Source: an uncultured Sulfitobacter sp. (GTDB lineage Bacteria; Pseudomonadota; Alphaproteobacteria; Rhodobacterales; Rhodobacteraceae). Taken from it: 11,449 nucleotides of DNA. Shown here in pieces: positions 1-6,832 of the stretch. The translations under genes were made by a program, and so were the position numbers. The DNA lies in assembly GCA_937923365.1 (NCBI GenBank), contig CALAIJ010000233.1:1-11449 (forward strand). Direction: 5' to 3'. Under the pieces are notes generated by a model. The model searched no databases. It saw only the letters and a program-made list of their open reading frames with translations, and was not told where the DNA came from. How positions within the stretch are numbered: position 1 is the stretch's first letter; each line of letters starts with the position of its first letter.

Positions 1-1653
1 GCCTTCCATCATGCCGTAAAGCGTTTCCTGAATGACCGCCTCCACTTCGCTATCAAGCGCGCTGGTCGCCTCGTCCAGCAGCAGGATCGGCGCGTTCTTG
101 AGGATGACGCGTGCAAGGGTGATCCGCTGCCGCTGCCCGCCAGAGAGTTTGACACCGCGTTCGCCAACGCGGGCATCGTAACCGCTGTTCCCTTCGGGGT
201 CTTCCAGACCCAGGATGAACGCGTGCGCCTGCGCCTGCTTGGCCGCAGCGATCATGTCTTCTTCTGATGCGTCGGGGCGGCCATACCGGATGTTCTCGCG
301 CACGGAGCGGTGCAAGAGTGAGCTGTCTTGCTGAACAACACCGATGTTCAGACGCAGGCTGTCCTGCGTGACCTCACTGACGTCCTGCCCGTCGATGCTG
401 ATCCGGCCTAGTTCGGCGTCATAGAACCGCAGCAGCAGCTTGACCAAGGTGGACTTGCCCGCACCGGACCGCCCGATCAGACCGATCTTTTCACCGGGCT
501 GCACGGTGAGAGTGATATCGTCCAGCCCGCCAGAGGTGCGCCCATAATGGTGGGTCAAACCAGCGACCTCGATCCGGCCATCGGTCAGCACAAGCGGCTT
601 GGCGTCTTTTGCATCCACCAAGGTGATGGGCTGGGCAATCGTCTCCATCCCTTCGGCCACGACACCCAATTCGCGAAAGAACGACGACACCGCCCACATG
701 ATCCATGCCGTCATGGAGTTAAGCCGCAGCGTCAGGGCCGCTGCCGCTGCAACAACGCCAACGCTGGCCTCACCAAGGCTCCAAAGCAGCAGCGCCCAGC
801 CGACAACGCCGATGATCAGAAGGCCGTTCAACACGGACAGGCTGACGTCCATCACCGTGAAAATCCGGTTCTCGATCTGAAAGGTCTGACGCGCCTTTTC
901 GATGGCCTTGCGGGCAAAGGACATCTCCAGATCATGATGCGCGAACATCTTGACGGAATGGATGTTGGTATAGCTGTCGACGACGCGCCCCGTGACCTCT
1001 GAGCGCGCATCTGACGCGGCTTGCGAGGCAGGACCAACCCGCGCGACCGTCCATCTGACCAGCGCCGCATAAAGCGCGAACCAGATGACAAGCGGGATCA
1101 GCAACCGCCAGTCGGAAGTGGTCAGCAGGATAGCCGCCCCGATCATGTAAGCCATGGAATATGACAGCGCGTCGAACACCTGAAACACGACCTCGCCCGC
1201 GGCGGGGGGTGTCTGCATGATCCGGTTGGCGATGCGCCCGGCAAAGTCATTCTCGAACCAGCCGACCGATTGGCGTAAAACCTGCCGGTGCGCGCGCCAA
1301 CGGATCAGCGTGCCGAAATTGGGGATGATCGCATTGTTGATCAACGCCACATCCAGCGCCTGCAACACGGGCCGCACGAGCAGGATGAACAACGCGACCC
1401 AGATCAGCTCTGTGCCGTAGCTCTCCCAGAACGTTGCGGGCTCCCCGCCCAGCACATCCACGATCCGGCCCATGTAGTAGATCAGCCAGATCTCGATCGC
1501 GGCAACAACGATAGACATGATGCCCGTCGCCCAGAAGACCCCTTTGAACGGTCCGCAATAGTCACGCAAAAACGGCCAGAGCTTTTGCGGCGGGGCGTCT
1601 TGTTCAGGGTAGGCAACGTAGGGATCAACGAGATTTTCAAAGAAACGGAACAT
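1..1653 (-). CDS. ABC transporter, fused permease and ATPase (MsbA-like half-transporter), C-terminus cut by window edge
   Basis: An exporter-type ABC half-transporter: an N-terminal membrane domain fused to an ATPase, expected to work as a dimer in the inner membrane. 551 residues are visible, in one open frame from the ATG at 1653 to base 1. Hydrophobic segments lie near residues 38-60, 82-100, 163-200 and 273-305. The ATPase domain starts near 360, with Walker A GRSGAGKST (394-402), Q-loop VVQQD (439-443), signature LSGGQ (503-507) and Walker B ILLLDE (523-528) with catalytic Glu528. The H-loop and last 40-60 residues lie outside the window. AAAGG sits 9 bases before the ATG. It follows the cca gene on the same strand after 170 bases. 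The substrate (lipid, drug or peptide) cannot be told from sequence. Family confident; substrate unknown. Confidence 0.95.
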   Translation of the reverse strand, partial: MFRFFENLVDPYVAYPEQDAPPQKLWPFLRDYCGPFKGVFWATGIMSIVVAAIEIWLIYYMGRIVDVLGGEPATFWESYGTELIWVALFILLVRPVLQALDVALINNAIIPNFGTLIRWRAHRQVLRQSVGWFENDFAGRIANRIMQTPPAAGEVVFQVFDALSYSMAYMIGAAILLTTSDWRLLIPLVIWFALYAALVRWTVARVGPASQAASDARSEVTGRVVDSYTNIHSVKMFAHHDLEMSFARKAIEKARQTFQIENRIFTVMDVSLSVLNGLLIIGVVGWALLLWSLGEASVGVVAAAAALTLRLNSMTAWIMWAVSSFFRELGVVAEGMETIAQPITLVDAKDAKPLVLTDGRIEVAGLTHHYGRTSGGLDDITLTVQPGEKIGLIGRSGAGKSTLVKLLLRFYDAELGRISIDGQDVSEVTQDSLRLNIGVVQQDSSLLHRSVRENIRYGRPDASEEDMIAAAKQAQAHAFILGLEDPEGNSGYDARVGERGVKLSGGQRQRITLARVILKNAPILLLDEATSALDSEVEAVIQETLYGMMEG

Positions 1654-1823
1654 GGCAAACAGCCTTTGTCAGAATAAGCAAAATGATCAGGCGCAGCGCT
1701 GGCTGGCCTTGGCGTGGGGCGATGGTTTTACGGCTTCAGCCGTTCCAGATCCCGCGATACATTTCGCATTCCTCCGTGTTCCTGATGCCCTTTGTACGGG
1801 GGCTACGCCCACACGTCCAGCCA
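1654..1823 (-). other. 170-base spacer between cca and the ABC transporter gene
   Basis: This is the only sizeable gap within the left minus-strand block. It contains the candidate leader ORF described at 1736-1762 and its 5-bp hairpin with a UGAA loop. It also has a GC-rich stretch with a self-complementary AGCGCT near 1695-1700, and the transporter's ribosome-binding site. No terminator with a T-run is visible in the minus direction, so transcription from cca could continue through. I could not identify a convincing -35/-10 promoter here, although the gap is long enough to hold one. Confidence 0.4.
1736..1762 (-). other. Possible 8-codon upstream ORF (MYRGIWNG) in the leader of the ABC transporter
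   Basis: On the minus strand GGAGGA (1775-1770) stands 7 bases before an ATG (1762-1760) that opens the frame MYRGIWNG, ending at TGA (1738-1736). The spacing and match make this a stronger-looking initiation site than that of the transporter gene, which starts 82 bases after this stop. The stop codon falls in the loop of a small hairpin (ACGGC-TGAA-GCCGT, 1743-1730). This could be a leader peptide that controls the downstream gene, or chance: an 8-codon ORF carries little statistical weight by itself. Confidence 0.3.
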
Positions 1824-3002
1824 TCAACCATGGTTTAGGAGGTCACTTTTTTTCAACGTGAAGTTTGAGGCGATCCAGATCCCCTCAAGTTCCGCCAGCC
1901 GTTTGCCCAGCGCTGGCCCTATGTAGTCCGGCATCAGGTCTGCCGCCACAACGGGAAACTGCGCCTTTGCCGCTTGCTTGATCGGCGCAAGGTTTGCGGG
2001 ATCGGGTGGCGTCTCTGTCATGGCCGCGCGCAGCAATAAAGCGGCCTGTGCGACCTGCGCCCCGTGGCGATAGGCAATTTCCGGCAGCGGCATCGCGCCG
2101 TAGCCGGCATCGATGTAAGCGCCAAGTTCACGCGCCTCGGTCTTACTAAGCCGGAGGCGGTCCGGCACGTCTTGCCCGCCAAGTGCAGCAAGCCGCGTCA
2201 GCCACACGGGTGCAAGACCTAGCGCCCCTTCAAAATGGACAATCGGGGCGATCCAGCGATCATCCGCGCCGACAAGGATTTGTGGCAGAACACCTGTGCT
2301 GCGCATCACCGCAAGGGCGGGGGCGGGATCGGGGGCAGCCAGCAGCTTGCGCATTTCGTGACCGATACGTTCTGCGGAAAGCGTCTCTAACCCGTCGAGG
2401 TTTTGCGCAATGGCCGCCAAGGCACCGCTGTCAAAACCCGCTGCGGGATCACCATACCACGCGACAAACCGAAAGAAACGCAACGTCCGCAGATAGTCTT
2501 CGCGGATGCGCGCACCTGCGTCTTCGATAAAGCGCACCCGCCGTGCCTGCAGATCGGGCAGACCGCCAAGCGGGTCGATGACCGCACCTTCAGGCGTTGC
2601 GTAAAGTGCGTTCATGGTAAAGTCCCGCCTGCGCGCATCATCCTGGATGTCGTCCGAAAACGCGACGACGGCGCGGCGGCCATCGGTCTCCACATCGCGG
2701 CGAAAGGTCGTGATCTCGAAGGGTTTGCCATCTGCGACAACGGTGATGGTGCCGTGGTCGATGCCTGTGGGCACGGACTTGAGGCCCGCTGCCTTTGCCA
2801 GCTCCATCACCCGTTGGGGGTGCGCATCGGTGGACATGTCGACATCGCTGTCGGCGACGCCCAGCAACGCGTTGCGCACGCAGCCACCCACAAAGTAGAT
2901 CGCGTGCCCGCCCGCCTGCACCGCCTGACACACGGCCCGCGCGGCGGGGTCGGTCAACCAACTGGTGGCGGGGTCTAAACGGATGTCATTGCTTGTGTCC
3001 AT
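1824..3002 (-). CDS. cca: CCA-adding tRNA nucleotidyltransferase (class II, poly(A) polymerase/CCA family)
   Basis: Adds or repairs the 3' CCA end of tRNAs from CTP and ATP in the cytoplasm. The 392-residue protein has the class II nucleotidyltransferase head: FVGG-CVRNALLG at 37-48, then the metal-binding D-x-D of DSDVD (Asp53, Asp55). RRDFTMNAL (125-133) and EDYLRTLRFFRF (168-179) follow, as expected for the nucleotide-recognition helices. The C-terminal half is helical and poorly conserved, and no HD phosphohydrolase domain is evident. Its ATG lies within the last codons of the CoA pyrophosphatase gene (28-base overlap), which suggests translational coupling; the ribosome-binding site is weak. 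A poly(A) polymerase of the same fold is the alternative, but alphaproteobacterial members of this type generally act as CCA-adding enzymes. Confidence 0.93.
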   Translation of the reverse strand: MDTSNDIRLDPATSWLTDPAARAVCQAVQAGGHAIYFVGGCVRNALLGVADSDVDMSTDAHPQRVMELAKAAGLKSVPTGIDHGTITVVADGKPFEITTFRRDVETDGRRAVVAFSDDIQDDARRRDFTMNALYATPEGAVIDPLGGLPDLQARRVRFIEDAGARIREDYLRTLRFFRFVAWYGDPAAGFDSGALAAIAQNLDGLETLSAERIGHEMRKLLAAPDPAPALAVMRSTGVLPQILVGADDRWIAPIVHFEGALGLAPVWLTRLAALGGQDVPDRLRLSKTEARELGAYIDAGYGAMPLPEIAYRHGAQVAQAALLLRAAMTETPPDPANLAPIKQAAKAQFPVVAADLMPDYIGPALGKRLAELEGIWIASNFTLKKSDLLNHG

Positions 3003-3574
3003 GCCCGCAACATACGCGCGGTTGCGCCCCAGATGTAATAGGGTCCGTAAGGAACGACAAAATAATGCCGCCGCTGACCACGCCAGCGCCGCGATTCGAT
3101 CAGGTAGTTGTCGGGGTTCAGCACATGCGCCAGCGGCACAGCAAAGACCTCTTCGACCTCTCCGGGTTCCGGTGTGATATCGAATGCGTCTTTGACAAGG
3201 CCGATGACGGGGGTCACTTTGAAACCTGTCACTGTCTCGTGTGCGGGCAAAGTGCCAAGGACGTCGACGTTATGACGGGGCAGCCCGATCTCTTCGTCCG
3301 CTTCGCGCAAGGCGGCGGCGATGACATCCACATCTCCATCATCCTGCTTGCCACCGGGGAACGCGATCTGGCCGGGATGATGTTTCAACGCAGAAGACCG
3401 CTTGGTGAGCAGCACCTCGTAGCGCCCGTTGCGATAGATGACAGGCGCAAGTACGCCTGCGGGCCTCAGGGTGCGGTCCGCAGGCAAGGTGACATTCCTG
3501 TTCAGATCAAAATCGGACGACGGCGCGCCCTCGCGCGCAAGAGCGACGCGGATATCTCCGATCAGATCACTCAC
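2975..3574 (-). CDS. CoA pyrophosphatase, Nudix hydrolase of the NudL (UPF0035) type
   Basis: Predicted to cleave coenzyme A and its derivatives to 3',5'-ADP and phosphopantetheine. From the GTG at 3574 the protein is 199 residues. The CoA-specific motif LLTKRS-x3-KHHPGQIAFPGG (55-75) runs straight into a Nudix box (74-97). The box carries the one-residue insertion typical of NudL (GKQDDGD...ALREADEEIGL) and has the catalytic READEE core. Three starts compete. GTG 3574 overlaps the hslO stop by 8 bases and gives family-like length. ATG 3619 has the best ribosome-binding site (GGAG, 6-base spacer) but overlaps hslO by 53 bases. ATG 3631 lies four codons further upstream. I prefer 3574 on overlap and length, with moderate certainty. 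It sits between hslO and cca in an apparent operon. Confidence 0.92.
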   Translation of the reverse strand: MSDLIGDIRVALAREGAPSSDFDLNRNVTLPADRTLRPAGVLAPVIYRNGRYEVLLTKRSSALKHHPGQIAFPGGKQDDGDVDVIAAALREADEEIGLPRHNVDVLGTLPAHETVTGFKVTPVIGLVKDAFDITPEPGEVEEVFAVPLAHVLNPDNYLIESRRWRGQRRHYFVVPYGPYYIWGATARMLRAWTQAMTSV

Positions 3575-4550
3575 TCTGTTCCGCAGCCTCGAACCCGACG
3601 GACTTGGCGTCCATGTCATAATGGGCTCCACAGAATTGGCAATCAGCGGTGACGCGACCCTCTTGGGTGGTCATATGTTCGATGTCCTTGGCGGAATAGA
3701 TCGACAGGCTTTGGCGCACGCGATCTTCGGAGCAGGTACAGCCAAAACGCACGGCTTGCGCATCAAAAACGCGGGGCTGCTCTTCGTGGAACAAGCGCAA
3801 CAGCAGGTCGGTGGGGGGAATGGACGGGCCGATCAACTCCAACTCCTCGACCGTATCGAGCAGGATGTTGACGCGGTTCCAATTCTCTTCCTCATCACCA
3901 TGCACCAGATCGCCGGCGGCCAGCACATCGCCTGACCCTTCACCCTTTGCGGCAAAAGGCGAGGCTTTGGGCATGTGCTGCAACATCACGCCGCCTGCAC
4001 GCCAATGCTCTGGCTGGTCGGGTGTGGTGGATTTGCCAAAGCTCAGCTGGAAACGCGTGGGCAGTTGCTCGGACTGGGCAAAATACGCCTCCGCACAGGC
4101 GGCAAGAGATCCACCCGCCAAGGGCGTGATCCCCTGATAGGGTTTCATACCGTCCCCCTGATCGATCATCACGGCAAAATAGCCTTCGCCTATCTGCTCG
4201 AACGGTGCCGCATCTGTCAGACGGTCCGCATCATAGCTGGCATAGGCGCGCACGCGGGCGGCGCGACCTTCAGCGTCGGGACCGTAGTAATCGGTGGCGA
4301 TCATCCGTACCGCACCCTTGGACTGAACCTGCAACGACAGCTTCCACCGCAGTTTGATCGTCTGACCAATCATCGCCGTCAGCAGCGCCATTTCGGCGAC
4401 CAATGCCTCGACCTGAGGGGGATAATCGTGTTGGGACAAAATCCCCTCCAACACACCATCCAGCCGCGCCACGCGGCCACGGATGTCTGCGCCATCAAGC
4501 TGGAATGGCAGGACGCTATCGTCCCACGCGATCTGAGTGCCGTTCGTCAT
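3567..4550 (-). CDS. hslO: Redox-regulated holdase chaperone Hsp33
   Basis: Cytoplasmic chaperone activated by oxidants such as hypochlorite or peroxide plus heat. When its zinc site is oxidised it unfolds and binds aggregating proteins. The frame from the ATG at 4550 encodes 327 residues, slightly longer than the usual 290-300. The four zinc cysteines are all present near the C-terminus as CTC (271, 273) and CQFC (304, 307), so the redox switch looks intact. A longer in-frame start at 4811 is rejected: that extension overlaps the divergent Nudix gene and has no family resemblance. AAGGA lies about 7 bases before the chosen ATG. This is probably the first gene of the minus-strand unit hslO-CoA pyrophosphatase-cca. 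Confidence 0.96.
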   Translation of the reverse strand: MTNGTQIAWDDSVLPFQLDGADIRGRVARLDGVLEGILSQHDYPPQVEALVAEMALLTAMIGQTIKLRWKLSLQVQSKGAVRMIATDYYGPDAEGRAARVRAYASYDADRLTDAAPFEQIGEGYFAVMIDQGDGMKPYQGITPLAGGSLAACAEAYFAQSEQLPTRFQLSFGKSTTPDQPEHWRAGGVMLQHMPKASPFAAKGEGSGDVLAAGDLVHGDEEENWNRVNILLDTVEELELIGPSIPPTDLLLRLFHEEQPRVFDAQAVRFGCTCSEDRVRQSLSIYSAKDIEHMTTQEGRVTADCQFCGAHYDMDAKSVGFEAAEQSE

Positions 4551-4628
4551 TGGGGTTTCCTTATCGGGGGCCGCTTGGCATACCGCGTCTATATAGGCGC
4601 GGCAAGTGACGGTAAAAGGGGCGTGACA
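4551..4628. promoter_or_regulatory. Divergent promoter region between hslO and a Nudix hydrolase gene
   Basis: These 78 bases must carry the start signals of both flanking genes if each has its own promoter. The self-complementary CTATATAG (4589-4596) could serve as a -10 element in either direction. For hslO, TTTTAC (minus strand, 4617-4612) lies 16 bases before TATATA (4595-4590), leaving about 40 bases to the hslO ATG, a plausible sigma-70-like promoter. No matching -35 is obvious for the rightward gene. The assignment rests on pattern alone. Confidence 0.35.
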
Positions 4629-5066
4629 ATGATCAGACGTGTGGGTGAAGTGCCCCGTGGTGACAAGCGCTATCAGTTGCGGGCGGGTGCCTATGCCATC
4701 CTGCCATTGCAAGGCCGGTTCCTGATGGTGGCCCAGATCACGGACGAGGTCGAAGTCATGCTGCCGGGTGGCGGCATTGATCCGGGCGAATCGCCATTGC
4801 AGGCATTGCACCGCGAAGTGCTTGAGGAAATCGGCTGGGCCATAGCGCGGCCAAGACGGCTGGGGGCGTTTCGCAGGTTTGTTTACATGCCGGAATACAA
4901 TCTTTGGGCAGAGAAACTATGCCATATCTATGTGGCGCACCCTGTGCGCAAGGTCACCGAGCCGATTGAGGCCGATCACCACAGCATGGTTCTAAGCGCG
5001 GACGAAGCCATCGCATCCCTCGGGAACGACGGGGACCGGATGTTTATGGCGCAGTACGCCCGCTAA
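4629..5066 (+). CDS. Nudix hydrolase, substrate unknown
   Basis: A small 145-residue Nudix hydrolase expected to split a nucleoside diphosphate linked to some moiety, or a related pyrophosphate. The Nudix box is complete and canonical: G-G-x4-E at 48-54, then REVLEEIGW at 62-70. A short N-terminal strand segment (RAGAYAILPLQGRFLMV) fits the fold. AAAGGGG about 8 bases before the ATG at 4629 sets the start; the same frame is open upstream to 3975, but that part only mirrors hslO. It lacks the CoA motif of its neighbour at 2975-3574, so the two Nudix proteins are different subfamilies and not a recent duplication. It diverges from hslO, and its TAA overlaps the stop of the convergent phosphatase gene by four bases. 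Substrate cannot be predicted. Confidence 0.9.
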   Translation: MIRRVGEVPRGDKRYQLRAGAYAILPLQGRFLMVAQITDEVEVMLPGGGIDPGESPLQALHREVLEEIGWAIARPRRLGAFRRFVYMPEYNLWAEKLCHIYVAHPVRKVTEPIEADHHSMVLSADEAIASLGNDGDRMFMAQYAR

Positions 5067-6385
5067 TCTGCGCTGCCGTATTCAAACAGGATGGCGGATA
5101 CGTCGTCAGGAAAGTCTTTCTTGCCCGCAAAGATCGTCAGTTCCTGAACCAGACGGTCCAGACAGGCAGGGCCCTTGGTGTCTTGCAATCGGGTCATCAT
5201 GTCGCTGATGCCGCTTTCAGCCAGCAATTGACCGGCAGGATCGGGGCATTCGGTCACACCATCTGACAGGATCAACAGCCTGTCCCCGGGATTAAGCGTG
5301 ATCTGGAACTGCTGGAATGAAACACCTTCAAGCAAACCAACGGGAAAACCACCTGTACCGTTCTGTTCAATCTGCCCGTTCCTGCGTTGCACAATGGGAT
5401 GCGGATGTCCGGCCTGCGACAGCGTGACAATACCCGTCCTGAGATCAACAATCCCAAGCATCAGGGTGAAGTAATGCTCCGTGTTCATCTCTCCCAGCAC
5501 GAGGCCGTTCAGCTCGGCGATCACATCCTGCGGGGCGCGGGGCACAAGGCTACCATCGGCCTGACGCATTAGCGCGACATTGTGTTCAGGCGTTGTGGCG
5601 GACAGATATCCGGCAAGCCGCGCAGTCATCAGCGCCGAACTGATCCCGTGCCCTGAGACGTCAATGGCAAAGAGCCCCAGCTTTCCGTCGCCCGCCGGAA
5701 AGTGACCCACAAGATCGCCACCTACATGACCGCTGGACCGCAGCATCAAGGACAGCTCTGCCTGATCAAATTTCACATAGCGGTCGCGCAGCAACGACTG
5801 CTGAAGCGTCTTTGCCTCAAGCAGATCGCGATCAACAGAATCGTACATTGACTGCAATTCTTCAAGCGTATCGCTGAGCAACTGGTTGCCGCGGCGCAGA
5901 TCACGTTGCATTTGCAGGACCCGCTTGCCCGCATTCAGCCGCGCACGCAGTTCGTGTGAATCGACAGGTTTCGACAGAAAGTCATCCGCCCCCGCATCCA
6001 GCCCGCGGGCGATCTCTTTCTTTTCTGTCTTGGAGGTGAGGATGATAAAGTAGCCGTAGTGATGCTCCGACATGGTGCGGAAAGCTTCGCAAAACTCGAT
6101 CCCGGACATGCCGGGCATCATCCAGTCGCTCAAAACCATATCGGGCATGGACTGGCGACATAACGTCATCGCCTCCTCGCCTGATTCGGCCTCTGTCACT
6201 TCGTACCCGAGCTTGGAAAGAGACGCCGCAAGAACACGGCGCTGAAAGCGACTGTCATCAACGACAAGCACACGCACGCGGCGGGACGTCATTGGCGTGG
6301 CGGCATCATCGGCATGTTTCAGGTCAGTCAACATCATACGCAGGCAAGCATCCTCGGATTTACCACGGCAACTTGCAGCGGCCAT
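5063..6385 (-). CDS. Response regulator with PP2C/SpoIIE-type Ser/Thr phosphatase output (RbaY/RsbU-like)
   Basis: A receiver domain joined to a PP2C-type phosphatase, 440 residues from the ATG at 6385. The receiver (about 37-155) has the acidic pair Asp43/Asp44, phosphoacceptor Asp87 (VLSDWMMPG), a Thr117 switch position and Lys139 (SKP). A helical, probably coiled-coil linker (155-205) leads to the SpoIIE-like domain, whose metal ligands look intact: HVGGD (Asp224), AIDVSGHG (Asp242), LSDGVTE (Asp375), FPDDVS (Asp427/428). It should therefore be an active phosphatase, probably acting on an anti-sigma-factor antagonist. Rhodobacter capsulatus RbaY has this layout and affects gene transfer agent production; equivalence here is inference. 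No gene for a kinase or antagonist partner lies alongside. The start is uncertain: ATGs at 6337, 6334 and 6292 remain possible, as none has a good ribosome-binding site. Confidence 0.9.
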   Translation of the reverse strand: MAAASCRGKSEDACLRMMLTDLKHADDAATPMTSRRVRVLVVDDSRFQRRVLAASLSKLGYEVTEAESGEEAMTLCRQSMPDMVLSDWMMPGMSGIEFCEAFRTMSEHHYGYFIILTSKTEKKEIARGLDAGADDFLSKPVDSHELRARLNAGKRVLQMQRDLRRGNQLLSDTLEELQSMYDSVDRDLLEAKTLQQSLLRDRYVKFDQAELSLMLRSSGHVGGDLVGHFPAGDGKLGLFAIDVSGHGISSALMTARLAGYLSATTPEHNVALMRQADGSLVPRAPQDVIAELNGLVLGEMNTEHYFTLMLGIVDLRTGIVTLSQAGHPHPIVQRRNGQIEQNGTGGFPVGLLEGVSFQQFQITLNPGDRLLILSDGVTECPDPAGQLLAESGISDMMTRLQDTKGPACLDRLVQELTIFAGKKDFPDDVSAILFEYGSAD

Positions 6386-6492
6386 GATTAACGGGAAATG
6401 AACTGAACAATTTTAATGACCTGCCGTGTCACGCATGAATGTTTGTTAACCCTCTCCGGTGCAGGTTTTCGTTTAACACGAAAGGGGGCCTC
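6386..6492. promoter_or_regulatory. AT-rich divergent control region between the REC-PP2C gene and the Hpt gene
   Basis: This 107-base gap is clearly more AT-rich than the flanking genes. It holds three TTAAC pentamers (6388-6392, 6446-6450 within the palindrome GTTAAC, and 6473-6477) and a further TTAA (6413-6416). The last TTAAC is the centre of an inverted repeat, TTTCGT-TTAAC-ACGAAA (6467-6483), which ends on the Hpt ribosome-binding site. TTAA(C) is the half-site of the alphaproteobacterial regulator CtrA, but the spacings seen (22 bases between the last two) do not match its TTAA-N7-TTAA consensus. A divergent promoter region is near certain; the regulator is not known. Confidence 0.5.
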
Positions 6493-6825
6493 ATGATTGA
6501 TTGGGCACATGTCGATATGCTGAAGGACGAAGTCGGGCCTGAGGATTTTGACGAAATCGTCGCGCTTTTCATCGAAGAGGTGGACGCGTTTGTGGCGCGC
6601 CTGTCCAACGAGATTAATCCCGAGACCCTGGGCGACGACCTGCACTTTGCCAAGGGATGCGCTGCGGGACTGGGGTTTCGCACCTTTGTTGAACAGTGCC
6701 ACGCAGGCGAAAAAATGTGCCGCGACGGGTTGGCCGCAGAAGTGGACGTGCCCGTGATCCTTGCCGCCTATGCGGATAGCAAACGGCTGTTTCTGGACCG
6801 CATCCCTTTGGCCGTCGCCAGCTAG
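6493..6825 (+). CDS. Stand-alone Hpt (histidine phosphotransfer) domain protein
   Basis: A 110-residue protein consisting of one Hpt four-helix domain. The phospho-accepting His51 lies in HFAKGCAAGLGF, which matches the Hpt pattern H-x-x-K-G-x5-G. Helices rich in acidic residues flank it (DEIVALFIEEVDAFVARL). It has no kinase, receiver or membrane part, so it should shuttle phosphoryl groups between a hybrid kinase and a response regulator. AAAGGGGG 5-6 bases before the ATG at 6493 sets the start; an in-frame ATG at 6439 is less likely because its extra 18 codons cover the AT-rich control region. The divergent REC-PP2C gene is the obvious candidate partner, but this is inferred from position only. 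The cognate histidine kinase is not in the window. Confidence 0.88.
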   Translation: MIDWAHVDMLKDEVGPEDFDEIVALFIEEVDAFVARLSNEINPETLGDDLHFAKGCAAGLGFRTFVEQCHAGEKMCRDGLAAEVDVPVILAAYADSKRLFLDRIPLAVAS

Positions 6826-6832
6826 CGCGCGC

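Noticed and set aside
547..1677. Plus-strand open frames opposite the ABC transporter
   Set aside because: The minus strand carries an unbroken 551-codon frame with every ABC ATPase motif; the plus-strand frames have no recognisable domains and odd compositions rich in Arg, His and Gln.
1730..1743. ACGGC-TTCA-GCCGT hairpin as a transcription terminator
   Set aside because: The stem has only 5 pairs. On the minus strand it is followed by AAAACC, not a T-run, and on the plus strand no gene ends there.
2795..3652. 285-codon plus-strand frame across cca, the CoA pyrophosphatase and the hslO end
   Set aside because: It runs antisense to three well-supported genes and has no domain or ribosome-binding site of its own.
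3975..4628. Long upstream extension of the Nudix gene at 4629
   Set aside because: The extension is antisense to hslO and shows no protein family; the Shine-Dalgarno and the Nudix fold both point to the ATG at 4629.
6446..6477. Full CtrA box (TTAA-N7-TTAA)
   Set aside because: The two TTAAC pentamers are 22 bases apart and no other pair of TTAA sites here gives the 7-base spacing.
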